Positions 1 through 8,755 of a DNA stretch of 64,000 bases are shown here, one piece after another (within the stretch, counting starts at the first letter, position 1; each line of letters starts with the position of its first letter). This DNA is from Psychrobacter vallis. Lineage in GTDB: Bacteria; Pseudomonadota; Gammaproteobacteria; Pseudomonadales; Moraxellaceae. The DNA is taken from NCBI RefSeq assembly GCF_904846715.1, contig NZ_CAJHBU010000001.1, positions 1-64,000 on the forward strand, written 5' to 3'. The notes under the pieces were generated by a model. That model was not told where the DNA came from. It did no database searches and worked only from the letters and a program-made list of their open reading frames with translations. The position numbers were made by a program, and so were the translations under genes.

Positions 1-94
1 AGGCTCAACAATCGGTTCAGGCTCAACAATCGGTTCAGGCTCAACAATCGGTTCAGGCTCAACAATCGGTTCAGGCTCAACAATCGGTTCAGGC
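1..94 (-). repeat. 18-bp tandem repeat coding for EPIVEP hexapeptides in the DnaX linker
   Basis: The 18-bp unit AGGCTCAACAATCGGTTC is repeated five times head to tail with no base difference (1-90), and the array probably continues beyond the edge. Read in the dnaX frame on the minus strand it gives Glu-Pro-Ile-Val-Glu-Pro per unit. It falls in the flexible linker after clamp-loader domain III. Perfect identity between units suggests recent expansion by slippage. Confidence 0.9.
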
Positions 95-1419
95 TTTTGG
101 CTATAAACCTGATCTATGCTTGATTCATTATCATCATAGTTGGCATTTTTCAACGCCTCATTGCTTTGGGCTTGATAATCGATATCATAAGGCTGTAATG
201 GTGGCACTGAAGCCAGATGCGTCTGAACGTTTGAAGGCTGCGGCGCAGAAGGCGTATGTTCTATCGCTGGTGTTTTTTCAGATGAACCAGAATGCTCATA
301 GGTAGGGCTAAGTATTTCGTCTACAGGTAACGGACGAAAGGCCAATAAACGCAAAATACACATTTCGAGCGCTTGCATTGGCGTACTGGCAAGCTTTACG
401 CCTTCTCGGGCTTGCACAACAATCTCATAATAGAGCTGTAATACATCAGGGCTGATATGCTGTGCAAGCGCATTGATATCTTGTGCCTGTGCCTCATTCA
501 CATTGAGGGCAACGTCAGGCAATAATTGAGTCAAAGCCAATTGATGTAATAGCTCAGCGAGTCCATCAAACATACTGGTGGCATCGACCATCTGCGCCCG
601 CATTTGCTCAATATGAGCGGCGACGGCAGATTTGTCATGGTTATAGATATCTGTAATTAAACGCACCAAATCCGCGGCATCAATCAGACCAAGCATCGCA
701 TTGACAGTAGCATCATCCAGCGCTCCTTGGCCAAAAGCAATGGCTTGATCGGTCAATGACAAGGCATCCCGTACCGAGCCTTTTGCTGCACTGGCTAACT
801 GCCAAAGCGCAGGCTGTGTGTACGCGACGTGCTCTTGGGTAAGGATGTTTGCCAAATGCTCGCTAAGTAGCGTTTGCGGCAGCGGGCGCAGCACAAATTG
901 CAAACAGCGAGATATAATGGTAATTGGTAATTTTTGTGGATCAGTCGTCGCAAGCAGAAACTTCACATGCTCCGGCGGCTCTTCTAGCGTTTTTAGTAGC
1001 GCATTAAAGCTATGAGTCGACAGCATATGCACTTCATCAATGAGATATACTTTATAACGCCCTTGGCTGGGCGCATAAGGCACATTGTCGAGCAGCTCGC
1101 GTGTGTCTTCAACTTTGGTACGAGAGGCCGCATCAATCTCGATGAGATCGATAAAACGCCCTTGATCGATGGCTACGCAGTTATCACACACACCGCAAGG
1201 CGTGCTGGTGATACCCGTATCACAATTCAAACATTTAGATAAAATACGCGCAATCGTCGTCTTGCCCACACCGCGCGTCCCAGTAAAAAGGTAGGCATGA
1301 TGCAAACGATTATAATCAATCGCATTAATCAACGCTTGCGAGACATGCGTTTGCCCAATCAACTCATGAAAGTTTTTGGGACGATATTTGCGAGCCAAAA
1401 CCTGATATTGCTGCGACAT
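1..1419 (-). CDS. dnaX: DNA polymerase III subunit gamma/tau, N-terminal part (runs off left edge)
   Basis: This is the clamp-loader ATPase that opens and loads the beta clamp and, as tau, couples polymerase cores to the DnaB helicase. Reading leftwards from ATG at 1419, the protein begins MSQQYQVLARKYRPKNF, the typical DnaX start. The Walker A motif GTRGVGKTT follows near residue 45, then a zinc module with four Cys (CLNC...CGVCDNC, about residues 65-80), Walker B LIDEVHML near 127 and the arginine-finger region SRC near 170. Domain III ends near residue 370. A Pro/Ser/Gln-rich linker then leads into tandem EPIVEP hexapeptides at the window edge. The tau C-terminal domains lie outside the window, so the gene is partial only because of the window boundary. 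No other gene lies between it and the MITE-like element just upstream. Confidence 0.95.
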   Translation of the reverse strand, partial: MSQQYQVLARKYRPKNFHELIGQTHVSQALINAIDYNRLHHAYLFTGTRGVGKTTIARILSKCLNCDTGITSTPCGVCDNCVAIDQGRFIDLIEIDAASRTKVEDTRELLDNVPYAPSQGRYKVYLIDEVHMLSTHSFNALLKTLEEPPEHVKFLLATTDPQKLPITIISRCLQFVLRPLPQTLLSEHLANILTQEHVAYTQPALWQLASAAKGSVRDALSLTDQAIAFGQGALDDATVNAMLGLIDAADLVRLITDIYNHDKSAVAAHIEQMRAQMVDATSMFDGLAELLHQLALTQLLPDVALNVNEAQAQDINALAQHISPDVLQLYYEIVVQAREGVKLASTPMQALEMCILRLLAFRPLPVDEILSPTYEHSGSSEKTPAIEHTPSAPQPSNVQTHLASVPPLQPYDIDYQAQSNEALKNANYDDNESSIDQVYSQKPEPIVEPEPIVEPEPIVEPEPIVEPEPIVEP

Positions 1420-1480
1420 AGCGATCCATTGTGCCAAGTAGTTAAAGTGCGTATTTTAAGTATATTTTTCGAATGCTTAT

Positions 1481-1765
1481 TATAGGGGCTGTATAGAATT
1501 CAACCATGGCACTGACAGAGACTATTTTTTAGGCGGTTCGAAGGTAAAAATAGTAAGTATAGTCATTCTATACGGCTATTTTTAACACAGAAGCGGCAAA
1601 AAAGAGTCCTGTCCCCTGTTTTTATGAGTGGGGCTGATGCTAAAACTGTCCCATACGGTGTTGTAAGTCTCGCTAAGGTATTAACATTATCATCGACTTA
1701 CGCCTTGTCTGGAACAGTCTTAGCGATCAGCAGTGCCTATTTGTGAATTCTATACAGCCCCTAAC
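1481..1765. mobile_element. MITE-like non-coding element with 20-bp terminal inverted repeats
   Basis: Perfect 20-bp inverted repeats (TAGGGGCTGTATAGAATTCA at 1483-1502 and its reverse complement at 1744-1763) bound about 280 bp with no credible coding frame. The TA at each outer end fits a TA target duplication. Inside is a second, imperfect inverted repeat (about 1633-1669 against 1693-1730), so the right half can fold into a long hairpin. Short length, terminal repeats and lack of a transposase are what define MITEs. The parent IS family is not visible here; IS5-type elements with TA targets are a guess. It fills most of the gap between the starts of dnaX and the end of lysS. Confidence 0.75.
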
Positions 1766-1857
1766 AAAAAGCCAGCGCATTCGTCTGACTTCTTACTGAT
1801 TCTATAATAGCTTATCTCACGAACAACAAGCCATTTTGATTAAAGACTGACTAATTA

Positions 1858-3390
1858 TCAGTCATGTTTACGGCGCATATGTGGGAATAAAATTACATCA
1901 CGAATACTAGCAGAGTCGGTTAATAGCATCACTAGACGATCAATACCAATACCTTCACCAGCCGTCGGCGGTAAACCATAAGACAATGCTTCAATGTACT
2001 CTTCATCAAAATGCATGGCTTCATCATCGCCCGCGTCTTTTTCAGCAACTTGCCCGCGGAAGCGTTCTGCTTGATCTGCTGGATCATTAAGCTCGCTAAA
2101 GCCATTAGCCAATTCACGACCGCCGACAAACAGCTCGAAGCGATCGGTAATCTCAGGGTTGTCATCACTACGGCGTGCCAATGGTGACGTTTCTGCTGGA
2201 TATTCAGTAATAAAAGTTGGCTGGCGTAATTGATGCTCAGCGGTTTCTTCAAAAATAATGGTCTGTAATTTGCCCACACCAAAGACATCTTTGACTTGTT
2301 GCTTAAGGGTTGTTGCTGCGTACTTTGCTAGATACTCTCGATCGTTGATACGCGCCATATCAAAGTTTTCTGCATAGGTTGCAATCGCATCCGACATAGA
2401 CAGGCGGGCAAATGGTGCTTTTAGGCTAATGGCTTCTTCTTGATAAGTGATCTCAGTGGTTCCCAAGATATCCATCGCCAACTCGTTAAATAAGCGCTCG
2501 GTCAAGTCCATTAAATCATGATAATCAGCATACGCTTGATAAAACTCAATCATGGTAAATTCAGGGTTATGACGGGTCGATACGCCTTCATTACGGAAAC
2601 TACGGTTAATCTCGAATACTTTTTCAAAACCACCAACGACCAAGCGTTTGAGATAAAGCTCAGGTGCAATACGTAAATAAAGCGGCATATCTAAGGCATT
2701 ATGATGGGTCACAAACGGACGTGCTACCGCGCCACCTGGGATAGGATGCATCATGGGCGTTTCGACTTCCATGAAGCGCTCGTTCAACATAAACTTGCGA
2801 ATACCGCTGATGACTTGACTGCGAATCATAAACGTATCACGCGTCGTCTCATTGGTCATCAAATCAAGATGACGGTTGCGGTACCGAGCTTCCACATCAG
2901 CCAAACCATGAAACTTATTCGGCATGGGACGTAAGGATTTGGTCAGAAGACTGATCTCTTCGATGTGCACATACAAATCGCCTTTGCCCGAGCGACCGAT
3001 ATAACCTGACACCCCAACGATGTCACCCAAATCTAGTGACTTAATACTCGCACGCGTCTCGTCATCAAGCTCTTTGCGTGCCACATATAGCTGAATACGG
3101 CCCGTCATGTCTTGAATCACAATAAATGATCCACGGTTGAGCATGACGCGACCCGCTACGTTTACTTGTGTTTTTTCGCCATTAGCAGCCTTTTCTTCGA
3201 TTTCTTGTTTTGAGACGCCATCAAAAGCCGTTTGTAAATCTTGCGCATAATCCGTACGTTTAAATGTATTCGGATACGGCTGTTTACCTGACGCGCTGAT
3301 ATCGTCTAGCTTGGCTTGCAGCTGTGCAATCAGCTCATTGGTATCTTGTACTGGAGTTTGGTCTTGATTTTGATTATTGGCTTTTGACAT
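1858..3390 (-). CDS. lysS: Lysine--tRNA ligase, class II
   Basis: This enzyme charges tRNA-Lys with lysine in the cytoplasm using ATP. The 510-residue length is normal for bacterial class II LysRS. An N-terminal OB-fold anticodon-binding domain (about residues 75-185, with [17 protein letters not shown]) precedes the catalytic core. Class II motif 2 is [20 protein letters not shown] near 270 and motif 3 is [14 protein letters not shown] near 482. The start [11 protein letters not shown] begins a short Gln/Asp-rich leader that precedes the conserved [11 protein letters not shown] helix, so the first ATG is accepted. The next gene on the same strand is a lipoprotein upstream (52-bp gap). Confidence 0.97.
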   Translation of the reverse strand: MSKANNQNQDQTPVQDTNELIAQLQAKLDDISASGKQPYPNTFKRTDYAQDLQTAFDGVSKQEIEEKAANGEKTQVNVAGRVMLNRGSFIVIQDMTGRIQLYVARKELDDETRASIKSLDLGDIVGVSGYIGRSGKGDLYVHIEEISLLTKSLRPMPNKFHGLADVEARYRNRHLDLMTNETTRDTFMIRSQVISGIRKFMLNERFMEVETPMMHPIPGGAVARPFVTHHNALDMPLYLRIAPELYLKRLVVGGFEKVFEINRSFRNEGVSTRHNPEFTMIEFYQAYADYHDLMDLTERLFNELAMDILGTTEITYQEEAISLKAPFARLSMSDAIATYAENFDMARINDREYLAKYAATTLKQQVKDVFGVGKLQTIIFEETAEHQLRQPTFITEYPAETSPLARRSDDNPEITDRFELFVGGRELANGFSELNDPADQAERFRGQVAEKDAGDDEAMHFDEEYIEALSYGLPPTAGEGIGIDRLVMLLTDSASIRDVILFPHMRRKHD

Positions 3391-3441
3391 AACGCTCTCA
3401 AATTTTGATAAGTTAGTTTTTATATTTAAAAATTTATAAGA

Positions 3442-3843
3442 TTAATCTACACACAAAAATCCTTTAGCAACGCCACCTTCAATGGTTTGACTGCAACCAA
3501 AAGGGCTATCATTGGCCGCGCACGTTCCTTTTACGTTTGCCGTGCCAGCCTCAATAGCAGTATCCGAATTGGTACATTTGCCTTGACATTCAGAACTATC
3601 ACTACAAGATTTTCCGGCATCTGAAAACTGCTGTACACAGCGATATGCTTGTAGTCTACCTTCTTTGGTGTACTTACCACCTTTTGCAAGGCATTCTTTT
3701 GCCAGCATCTCTACGCTTTTGGAGGGATAGGTGGCGTCGCTTTGTTCACTAGTCATTGCTGGTGTCTGACAGGCAGATATAAACAATAAAGAAAACAAAC
3801 CCATAAAAAATAAAGCTAGACGATTATTCATAATAGTGCTCAC
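3442..3843 (-). CDS. Cys-rich small lipoprotein of unknown function
   Basis: This 133-residue protein has an N-terminal hydrophobic segment ending in the lipobox ISAC (Cys near residue 25), so it should be processed by signal peptidase II and anchored in the outer or inner membrane. The mature part is small and polar with about ten further Cys. Spacings such as CLAKGG, CSDSSECQGKC, FGCSQT and a C-terminal LCVD suggest several disulfides in the periplasm. I recognise this as a conserved gammaproteobacterial hypothetical pattern but cannot give it a function. It lies between prfA and lysS in the same direction with short gaps of 63 and 51 bp. Confidence 0.8.
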   Translation of the reverse strand: MSTIMNNRLALFFMGLFSLLFISACQTPAMTSEQSDATYPSKSVEMLAKECLAKGGKYTKEGRLQAYRCVQQFSDAGKSCSDSSECQGKCTNSDTAIEAGTANVKGTCAANDSPFGCSQTIEGGVAKGFLCVD

Positions 3844-3906
3844 AGGTAAAATATGGATCGATTTAGGACAATACTGGTTTTTGCTGCTGCACTCACTAAT
3901 AACATA

Positions 3907-4998
3907 TTACTGGTCACCGCCGATACTGGCCATCAAGTCAGCCTGATGCTCACGCAATAGCGCATCAAGGATCTCATCCAAGTCGCCTTCCATAATAGCA
4001 TCGAGCTTGTACAACGTTAGGTTAATTCGATGATCGGTCATACGCCCTTGCGGGAAATTGTAAGTGCGAATACGCTCACTACGATCGCCGCTACCTACCA
4101 AATCACGACGTATGGTGTCGGCGGCATCAACCTGCGCTTGCACCTTAACTTGCTGAATTTTGGATACCAGCATTTTCATGGCTTGGGCGCGGTTTTTGTG
4201 TTGGCTGCGTTCTTGTTGACACTCTACCACGGTACCGGTGGGAATGTGCGTCAAACGTACAGCTGAGTCCGTGGTGTTGACGTGCTGACCACCCGCACCT
4301 GATGAGCGAAAGGTATCAAAACGAATGTCTGCTGGGTTAAGATCAACCGTATCATCAATCTCAACTTCAGGCATGACAGCGACGGTACAGGCTGACGTAT
4401 GAACTCGGCCTTGGCTTTCAGTTTCAGGCACACGCTGGACACGGTGCACACCAGATTCGAACTTGAGACGACCATAGACGCTATTACCCGAGACGCGAGT
4501 AATAATTTCTTTATAACCACCGTGCTCACCCTCACTGGCTGACAGCACTTCCACCGTCCAGCCCTGAGTCTGTGCGTACTTTTGATACATACGGAACAAA
4601 TCACCAGAGAAGATTGCCGCTTCGTCACCGCCTGTACCAGCACGAATCTCCAAAAATGCAGGGACTTTATCATTGGGGTCTTTTGGTAGCATCATGAGAT
4701 TGAGCGCTTCTTCCATCTCTACGATGGTATCACGTGCGTTATCAATCTCCTCGATCATCATCTCTTTCATGTCAGGATCTGAGGCTTCTTTTAGCATGGC
4801 CTCTGCATCGGCCTGATCCGTTTCTGCACGCACATAGTTCTGCCATAAAGTAGTGATGTCCATCAAGTCGCTGTGTTCGACAGACAGTTCACGGAATTTA
4901 TTATTATCACTGATGACGCTAGGATCTGATAATAAGGCGGTGACCTCTTCATAACGGTCTACCATCTGGTCTAAACGCAGGCGTAAGGATTCTTTCAT
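3907..4998 (-). CDS. prfA: Peptide chain release factor 1
   Basis: RF1 recognises UAA and UAG stop codons and triggers peptidyl-tRNA hydrolysis on the ribosome. The 363 residues match the family. The stop-codon anticodon tripeptide region reads [12 protein letters not shown] (PxT form, as expected for RF1 rather than the SPF of RF2). The catalytic GGQ loop is [16 protein letters not shown] near residue 235. Translation starts [12 protein letters not shown]. No prmC (hemK) follows, unlike in many enterics. A -10 TATAAT lies 40 bp upstream of the start. Confidence 0.97.
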   Translation of the reverse strand: MKESLRLRLDQMVDRYEEVTALLSDPSVISDNNKFRELSVEHSDLMDITTLWQNYVRAETDQADAEAMLKEASDPDMKEMMIEEIDNARDTIVEMEEALNLMMLPKDPNDKVPAFLEIRAGTGGDEAAIFSGDLFRMYQKYAQTQGWTVEVLSASEGEHGGYKEIITRVSGNSVYGRLKFESGVHRVQRVPETESQGRVHTSACTVAVMPEVEIDDTVDLNPADIRFDTFRSSGAGGQHVNTTDSAVRLTHIPTGTVVECQQERSQHKNRAQAMKMLVSKIQQVKVQAQVDAADTIRRDLVGSGDRSERIRTYNFPQGRMTDHRINLTLYKLDAIMEGDLDEILDALLREHQADLMASIGGDQ

Positions 4999-5036
4999 AA
5001 AAGGACTTTTAATTAGATAAGAGGAATAAGAGCGTG

Positions 5037-5042
5037 ATTATA
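5037..5042 (-). promoter_or_regulatory. Probable -10 box of prfA
   Basis: On the minus strand the hexamer TATAAT lies about 40 bases upstream of the prfA ATG, within the sequence TTGCTATAATCACGC. A weak TTTAAT-like -35 can be placed about 18 bases further upstream. This is a visual match to the sigma-70 consensus only. Confidence 0.5.
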
Positions 5043-5201
5043 GCAAATTTTTCGGGGTAAATTAAAACCTCTGAGCAATCTTGTCGTTATTGTGGGTAAT
5101 CGGGCTAGCATAAACCTCGCACCTCTCTTTGTACCGACATATTGTTATCCCTATCATCTTATGTTTATAACACGCTACTCATCAAAAAATACTGGCACAA
5201 A

Positions 5202-5231
5202 AAAATAGCTAAGAACATTCTTAGCTATTTT
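5202..5231 (-). terminator. Intrinsic terminator after the FabH-like gene
   Basis: A perfect hairpin (AAAATAGCTAAGAA, 2-nt centre, TTCTTAGCTATTTT) is followed on the minus strand by a U-run. It lies 29 bp beyond the stop codon of the KAS III gene. The stem is AT-rich. Confidence 0.75.
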
Positions 5232-5259
5232 GGTTACTACAAAAAATTTAGGATAAAAA

Positions 5260-6405
5260 TTAAACTTTACGAACCAGTACCGAGCCGATTGAGTAACCAG
5301 CGCCAAACGAGCAAATAACACCCAAATCACCTGATGCCAACTCATCTTTATAGCGGTGGAAAACAATCATCGGGCTGGCTGAGCTGGTATTGGCAAACTC
5401 AGCAATAACGCTTGGCGCAATTGATTTATCTGCGTCTTTGCCAACTACTGTACGCAATATCAGATCAAGCATGTTGGCATTGGCTTGGTGTAGCCACATC
5501 ATCTTCACATCGCTGGCTTGCAGTTCATTCTCATGCAAATGCTCGGTGATAATCTCTGATACTTTTGGACAGACTTCGCGGAAGACTTTACGGCCATTTT
5601 GCAAAAATAACTTAGGTGTAACAGGTTCATTGATATCAGCATACATCTCAGTCTGCGCTGCCAAATACTCTGATCGATCCATAAACCCATATTCATTGGT
5701 GATATTTGTCGAAAATTCTGTAAATAGCTTAGCATTAAGGATTTCATAGCCTCTTGGCGTATCTAAATCTTCAACAATAGAAGCCGTCGCTGCATCACCA
5801 AAAATGAAATGGCTATCACGATTGCGCCAGTTTAGATGCGCTGAGGTAATCTCAACGTTGACCACAGCGACACGTTTGGCAAGACCAGACACGATAGAAC
5901 CATGCGCTTGTGATAGACCAAAAGTTGCCGCACTACAGGCGACGTTCATATCGTAAGCAAAACCGCCGACCATACCAATCTCATTTTGAATTTCGATGGC
6001 AACGGCAGGATAAGTGCGCTGAAAGCTTGAACAAGCAAGAATAATACCATCTAAATCATTGGCCTCAAGCCCTGCGTCAGCCAGTGCGTCTTTCAACGCT
6101 GCAGCACCCATTTCTGCCATGACAGACAGCTCTTCGCCCAAATTACGGTAAGCAATAACGGGTGCCATAATCTCAGGGTTTAAAATACCGTCTTTTTCCA
6201 TCACATAACGTGATTTGATACCAGATACCTTTTCGATAAAGGCTGCTGATGAAGGTTGAAGTGCCGTAACAGTCTCTGCTGCTATCTCATCAGCATGCTT
6301 TTCATTATAATTTTCAACATACTGGTTAAATGACTCTACCAATTCTTCATTACTAATGCTGTAAGGCGGAATATACAGGCCAGTGCCTGTGATACAAGTC
6401 GTCAT
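5260..6405 (-). CDS. Beta-ketoacyl-ACP synthase III (FabH-like, long form)
   Basis: Thiolase-fold condensing enzyme of the KAS III family, which joins an acyl-CoA to malonyl-ACP at the start of fatty acid (or related acyl) synthesis. The catalytic triad is visible: Cys in MNVACSAATFGL (near residue 155), His in WLHQANANM (near 305) and Asn in EFANTSSASP (near 338). The C-terminal glycine motif is CSFGAGYSIGSVL. At 381 residues it is longer than classical FabH (about 317), because of an expanded N-terminal half with the segment YVENYNEKHADE. It resembles the alternative FabH-like proteins of pseudomonads. It stands alone, not in a fab cluster, so a specialised substrate is possible. The exact substrate cannot be read from sequence. 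Confidence 0.85.
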   Translation of the reverse strand: MTTCITGTGLYIPPYSISNEELVESFNQYVENYNEKHADEIAAETVTALQPSSAAFIEKVSGIKSRYVMEKDGILNPEIMAPVIAYRNLGEELSVMAEMGAAALKDALADAGLEANDLDGIILACSSFQRTYPAVAIEIQNEIGMVGGFAYDMNVACSAATFGLSQAHGSIVSGLAKRVAVVNVEITSAHLNWRNRDSHFIFGDAATASIVEDLDTPRGYEILNAKLFTEFSTNITNEYGFMDRSEYLAAQTEMYADINEPVTPKLFLQNGRKVFREVCPKVSEIITEHLHENELQASDVKMMWLHQANANMLDLILRTVVGKDADKSIAPSVIAEFANTSSASPMIVFHRYKDELASGDLGVICSFGAGYSIGSVLVRKV

Positions 6406-6613
6406 GATAAGCTTCCTTGTCTACTACTATAGGGCTTGGGATAAGCATAAATATGGGAAAATAACAGTCGTTTGATTTCAGTGAATAACTGTAAACTAAA
6501 AATCAGTGCCTTTATTATGCCTGAATATTATTATTTTTCTAATAGTTTGTTACAAATAATCTGTTTGCTGTGAAAAATAAGCAAAGAATGTCTTCATTTT
6601 GGGACAGCTACGT

Positions 6614-6619
6614 TATAAT
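6614..6619 (+). promoter_or_regulatory. Probable -10 box of pnuC
   Basis: TATAAT lies about 90 bases upstream of the pnuC start, in GCTACGTTATAATTAGTACGG. A poor -35 (TTCATT, spacer about 15) is all that can be offered upstream. The gap 6406-6688 between fabH-like and pnuC otherwise holds AT-rich sequence with no recognised riboswitch. Confidence 0.45.
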
Positions 6620-6708
6620 TAGTACGGTTCGGTGACCATCAACTCGCCTGATTTCTGCTAAATACTATTTTCTACTAAATACAATCGATGCTCACATTTG
6701 GGAATGTA

Positions 6709-7470
6709 ATGATAGAACTTGTTCACTGGTTATTTGGTCAATATGCTGATTATTCTACCCTATTCATAGTGCTTGAGTTAATTGCGGTCATATTCGGTGT
6801 GGCAAGCGTCCTGCTTGCAAGCAAAACCAATATTTTGGTCTTTCCTATTGGCCTAGTCAGCACCGCTATTTTTGTTTATCTGTTATGGAAATGGCAGCTG
6901 TTTGGTGACATGTTTATCAATGCCTATTACACCGTCATGAGCATTTATGGCTGGGTGAATTGGTCGAAAAGTCAAAAAGATAAAGAATGTGAGCAATATC
7001 AAGATCATATCAATCCAACTGGACAACAGAAAAACCAGCCAGCAACAGGCGTGGAGACCCAACCTACTATTGAGGTGGCTCACCTAAATGCAAAAGACAT
7101 ACCGATATTAGCAGCTCTAGCCACGGCGACTATCGCCTTTGTCGCGGGCGTTTATTACTTTCGGCCAGTGATTAATAATGGTTTTAGCTTCGATGGTGCG
7201 ACCCTTGGTCTGCATTTATTTACATGGGTTGACTATACCGATATGCTAACTACTGCCTTATTCCTAATGGCGATGTGGCTCATGGCGCGGCGTAAAATTG
7301 AGCATTGGATACTTTGGATAATTGCCGATGCTATCTCCGTCCCTTTGTACTTTTATAAAGGCCTCACCTTTACCGCGCTACAATATATCGTTTTTACTTT
7401 TATCGCAATCTGGGCTTATTATGAATGGCAACGTCGCTATCGCCTCCAATCTCATCCAGCATACGCCTAA
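6709..7470 (+). CDS. pnuC: Nicotinamide riboside transporter PnuC
   Basis: Inner-membrane facilitator of the PnuC/SWEET-like fold that brings in nicotinamide riboside for NAD synthesis. Hydrophobic helices run throughout. The family signatures are FPIGLVSTAIFVYLLW and NAYYTVMSIYGWVNW, where the Asn and aromatic residues line the substrate path. A hydrophilic stretch of about 45 residues follows this motif (from about residue 97), longer than usual, before the next helix. I place the start at ATG 6709 (MIELVHWLFGQY) because GGGAATG precedes it; an in-frame ATG at 6688 is seven codons upstream. The gene overlaps the following kinase, pointing to one transcript dedicated to riboside uptake and trapping. 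Confidence 0.92.
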   Translation: MIELVHWLFGQYADYSTLFIVLELIAVIFGVASVLLASKTNILVFPIGLVSTAIFVYLLWKWQLFGDMFINAYYTVMSIYGWVNWSKSQKDKECEQYQDHINPTGQQKNQPATGVETQPTIEVAHLNAKDIPILAALATATIAFVAGVYYFRPVINNGFSFDGATLGLHLFTWVDYTDMLTTALFLMAMWLMARRKIEHWILWIIADAISVPLYFYKGLTFTALQYIVFTFIAIWAYYEWQRRYRLQSHPAYA

Positions 7471-8029
7471 ATCTGTCGTCAATGTGGCGATATTAGGGGC
7501 AGAAAGTACTGGCAAGACCACGCTGTGCCGTGATTTGGCGAGCCATTTCGGCAGCCCTTGGGTTTCAGAATACATGCGTACTTACCTACAAACGAAATGG
7601 GATAACGAGCAATTGACCTGTACGTGGGAAGATTTACTTCCTATTGCGCAAGGTCAAATTGATTTAGAAAACAAACTCGCTGAGCAAGCAGCTAAAACCG
7701 ATCACAACCATTATTTGTTTTGTGATACCAGTCTGTTTGAGCTGATGGTTTACGCCAACTGGTATTATGGCGACTGCCCAAAAGCGTTAACTCATGCAGC
7801 ATTGGCGCATCATTATGATCTGATACTATTGACTCACGTTGATGTCCCATGGGTGGCAGATGACCTGCGTGACAGTCCCCATCAACGTGATGAAATCAGT
7901 GCTTATTTTGAAAATCAGCTGACCCGTCACCAAAAGCCGTTTCATCGCATAGGTGGTGATAGAGACGAGCGCGTACAACAAGTGATTGAATGGCTTGCTG
8001 AAATGGCTAATATATCATCTGTGAAGTAG
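7421..8029 (+). CDS. NadR-type nicotinamide riboside kinase (P-loop, stand-alone)
   Basis: Predicted ATP-dependent kinase that turns imported nicotinamide riboside into NMN and traps it in the cell. The P-loop GAESTGKTTL sits near residue 25, followed by WVSEYMRTYL, the PIAQGQ segment and the Walker B-like LFCDTSLFEL, all typical of the C-terminal kinase domain of NadR. The NMN adenylyltransferase and DNA-binding parts of enterobacterial NadR are absent, so this is a kinase-only protein of about 202 residues. ATG 7421 overlaps the end of pnuC by 50 bases. No clear ribosome binding site is seen there, so the true start may be slightly different (the conserved domain begins near 7475). Confidence 0.85.
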   Translation: MNGNVAIASNLIQHTPKSVVNVAILGAESTGKTTLCRDLASHFGSPWVSEYMRTYLQTKWDNEQLTCTWEDLLPIAQGQIDLENKLAEQAAKTDHNHYLFCDTSLFELMVYANWYYGDCPKALTHAALAHHYDLILLTHVDVPWVADDLRDSPHQRDEISAYFENQLTRHQKPFHRIGGDRDERVQQVIEWLAEMANISSVK

Positions 8030-8070
8030 ACAATTTATCCTTTTATTTTTAGAAATCTTAAGAGATATCC

Positions 8071-8595
8071 ATGCTAAAAAACCTTGAACGCTACTTAGAA
8101 AAAACCATCTTTAACAGCCGCTGGATATTAGCACCTTTTTATTTAGGGCTGGTCTTAGGAATTATTTTATTATTTATAAAGTTCGTTCAAAAAACATTCA
8201 TGATGTTCACTACTGTAGTGAACGCTTCTGTATCAGATGTTATTGTTAATATACTGGTATTAGTCGATCTCTCCTTAGTAGCCAGTTTATTATTAATAAT
8301 CATATTTAGTGGCTATGAAATATTTGTCTCAAAAATTGACACGGGCGATCACGTTGATCGACCTAGCTGGATGGGCAAAGTAGATTTTTCTGGTCTCAAA
8401 TTAAAAGTCATTGGTGCCATCGTCGCTATTTCTGCTATTGATCTTTTAAAATCATTTATGGATATTCCTGATGAATTGAGCGATGCAGAAGCGGACAAAC
8501 TAATGTGGAAGGTGATTATCCATATGACTTTTGTCTTATCTGGTTTACTGTTTGCAATAATGGATAAAGTGGTTGGCGATACTAAAAAGCACTGA
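8071..8595 (+). CDS. YqhA/UPF0114 family inner-membrane protein
   Basis: This 174-residue protein begins MLKNLERYLEKTIFNSRWIL, the typical opening of the UPF0114 (YqhA, TIGR00645) family. Four predicted membrane helices are centred near residues 22-40, 58-85, 112-127 and 147-163, with the family motif SGYEIFVSKID and a conserved polar loop RPSWMGKVDFSGLKLK. The molecular role is not known. It lies 41 bp after the riboside kinase on the same strand and could be cotranscribed, but nothing ties it to NAD metabolism. Confidence 0.85.
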   Translation: MLKNLERYLEKTIFNSRWILAPFYLGLVLGIILLFIKFVQKTFMMFTTVVNASVSDVIVNILVLVDLSLVASLLLIIIFSGYEIFVSKIDTGDHVDRPSWMGKVDFSGLKLKVIGAIVAISAIDLLKSFMDIPDELSDAEADKLMWKVIIHMTFVLSGLLFAIMDKVVGDTKKH

Positions 8596-8755
8596 TGCTA
8601 AAAATACTAATATCAGAAAATACTAAGGCTTATTTTTCCACATACTCTCCATCGTTCTTACATATTTTTTCTTCATTCCTCCTCTATGCTCTTCTTTGAA
8701 CCTACTGACTGTTATATACACAGTTTTGGACTAAAGATTCATATGAGGAGCTTTC

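Noticed and set aside
1-1485. Several plus-strand reading frames of 60-80 codons opposite dnaX
   Set aside because: They lie wholly inside the dnaX coding region in other frames, have no family resemblance and no ribosome binding sites.
6406-6708. Riboswitch (TPP or NAD-type) upstream of pnuC
   Set aside because: None of the conserved boxes could be found; only a -10 box and AT-rich DNA are visible.
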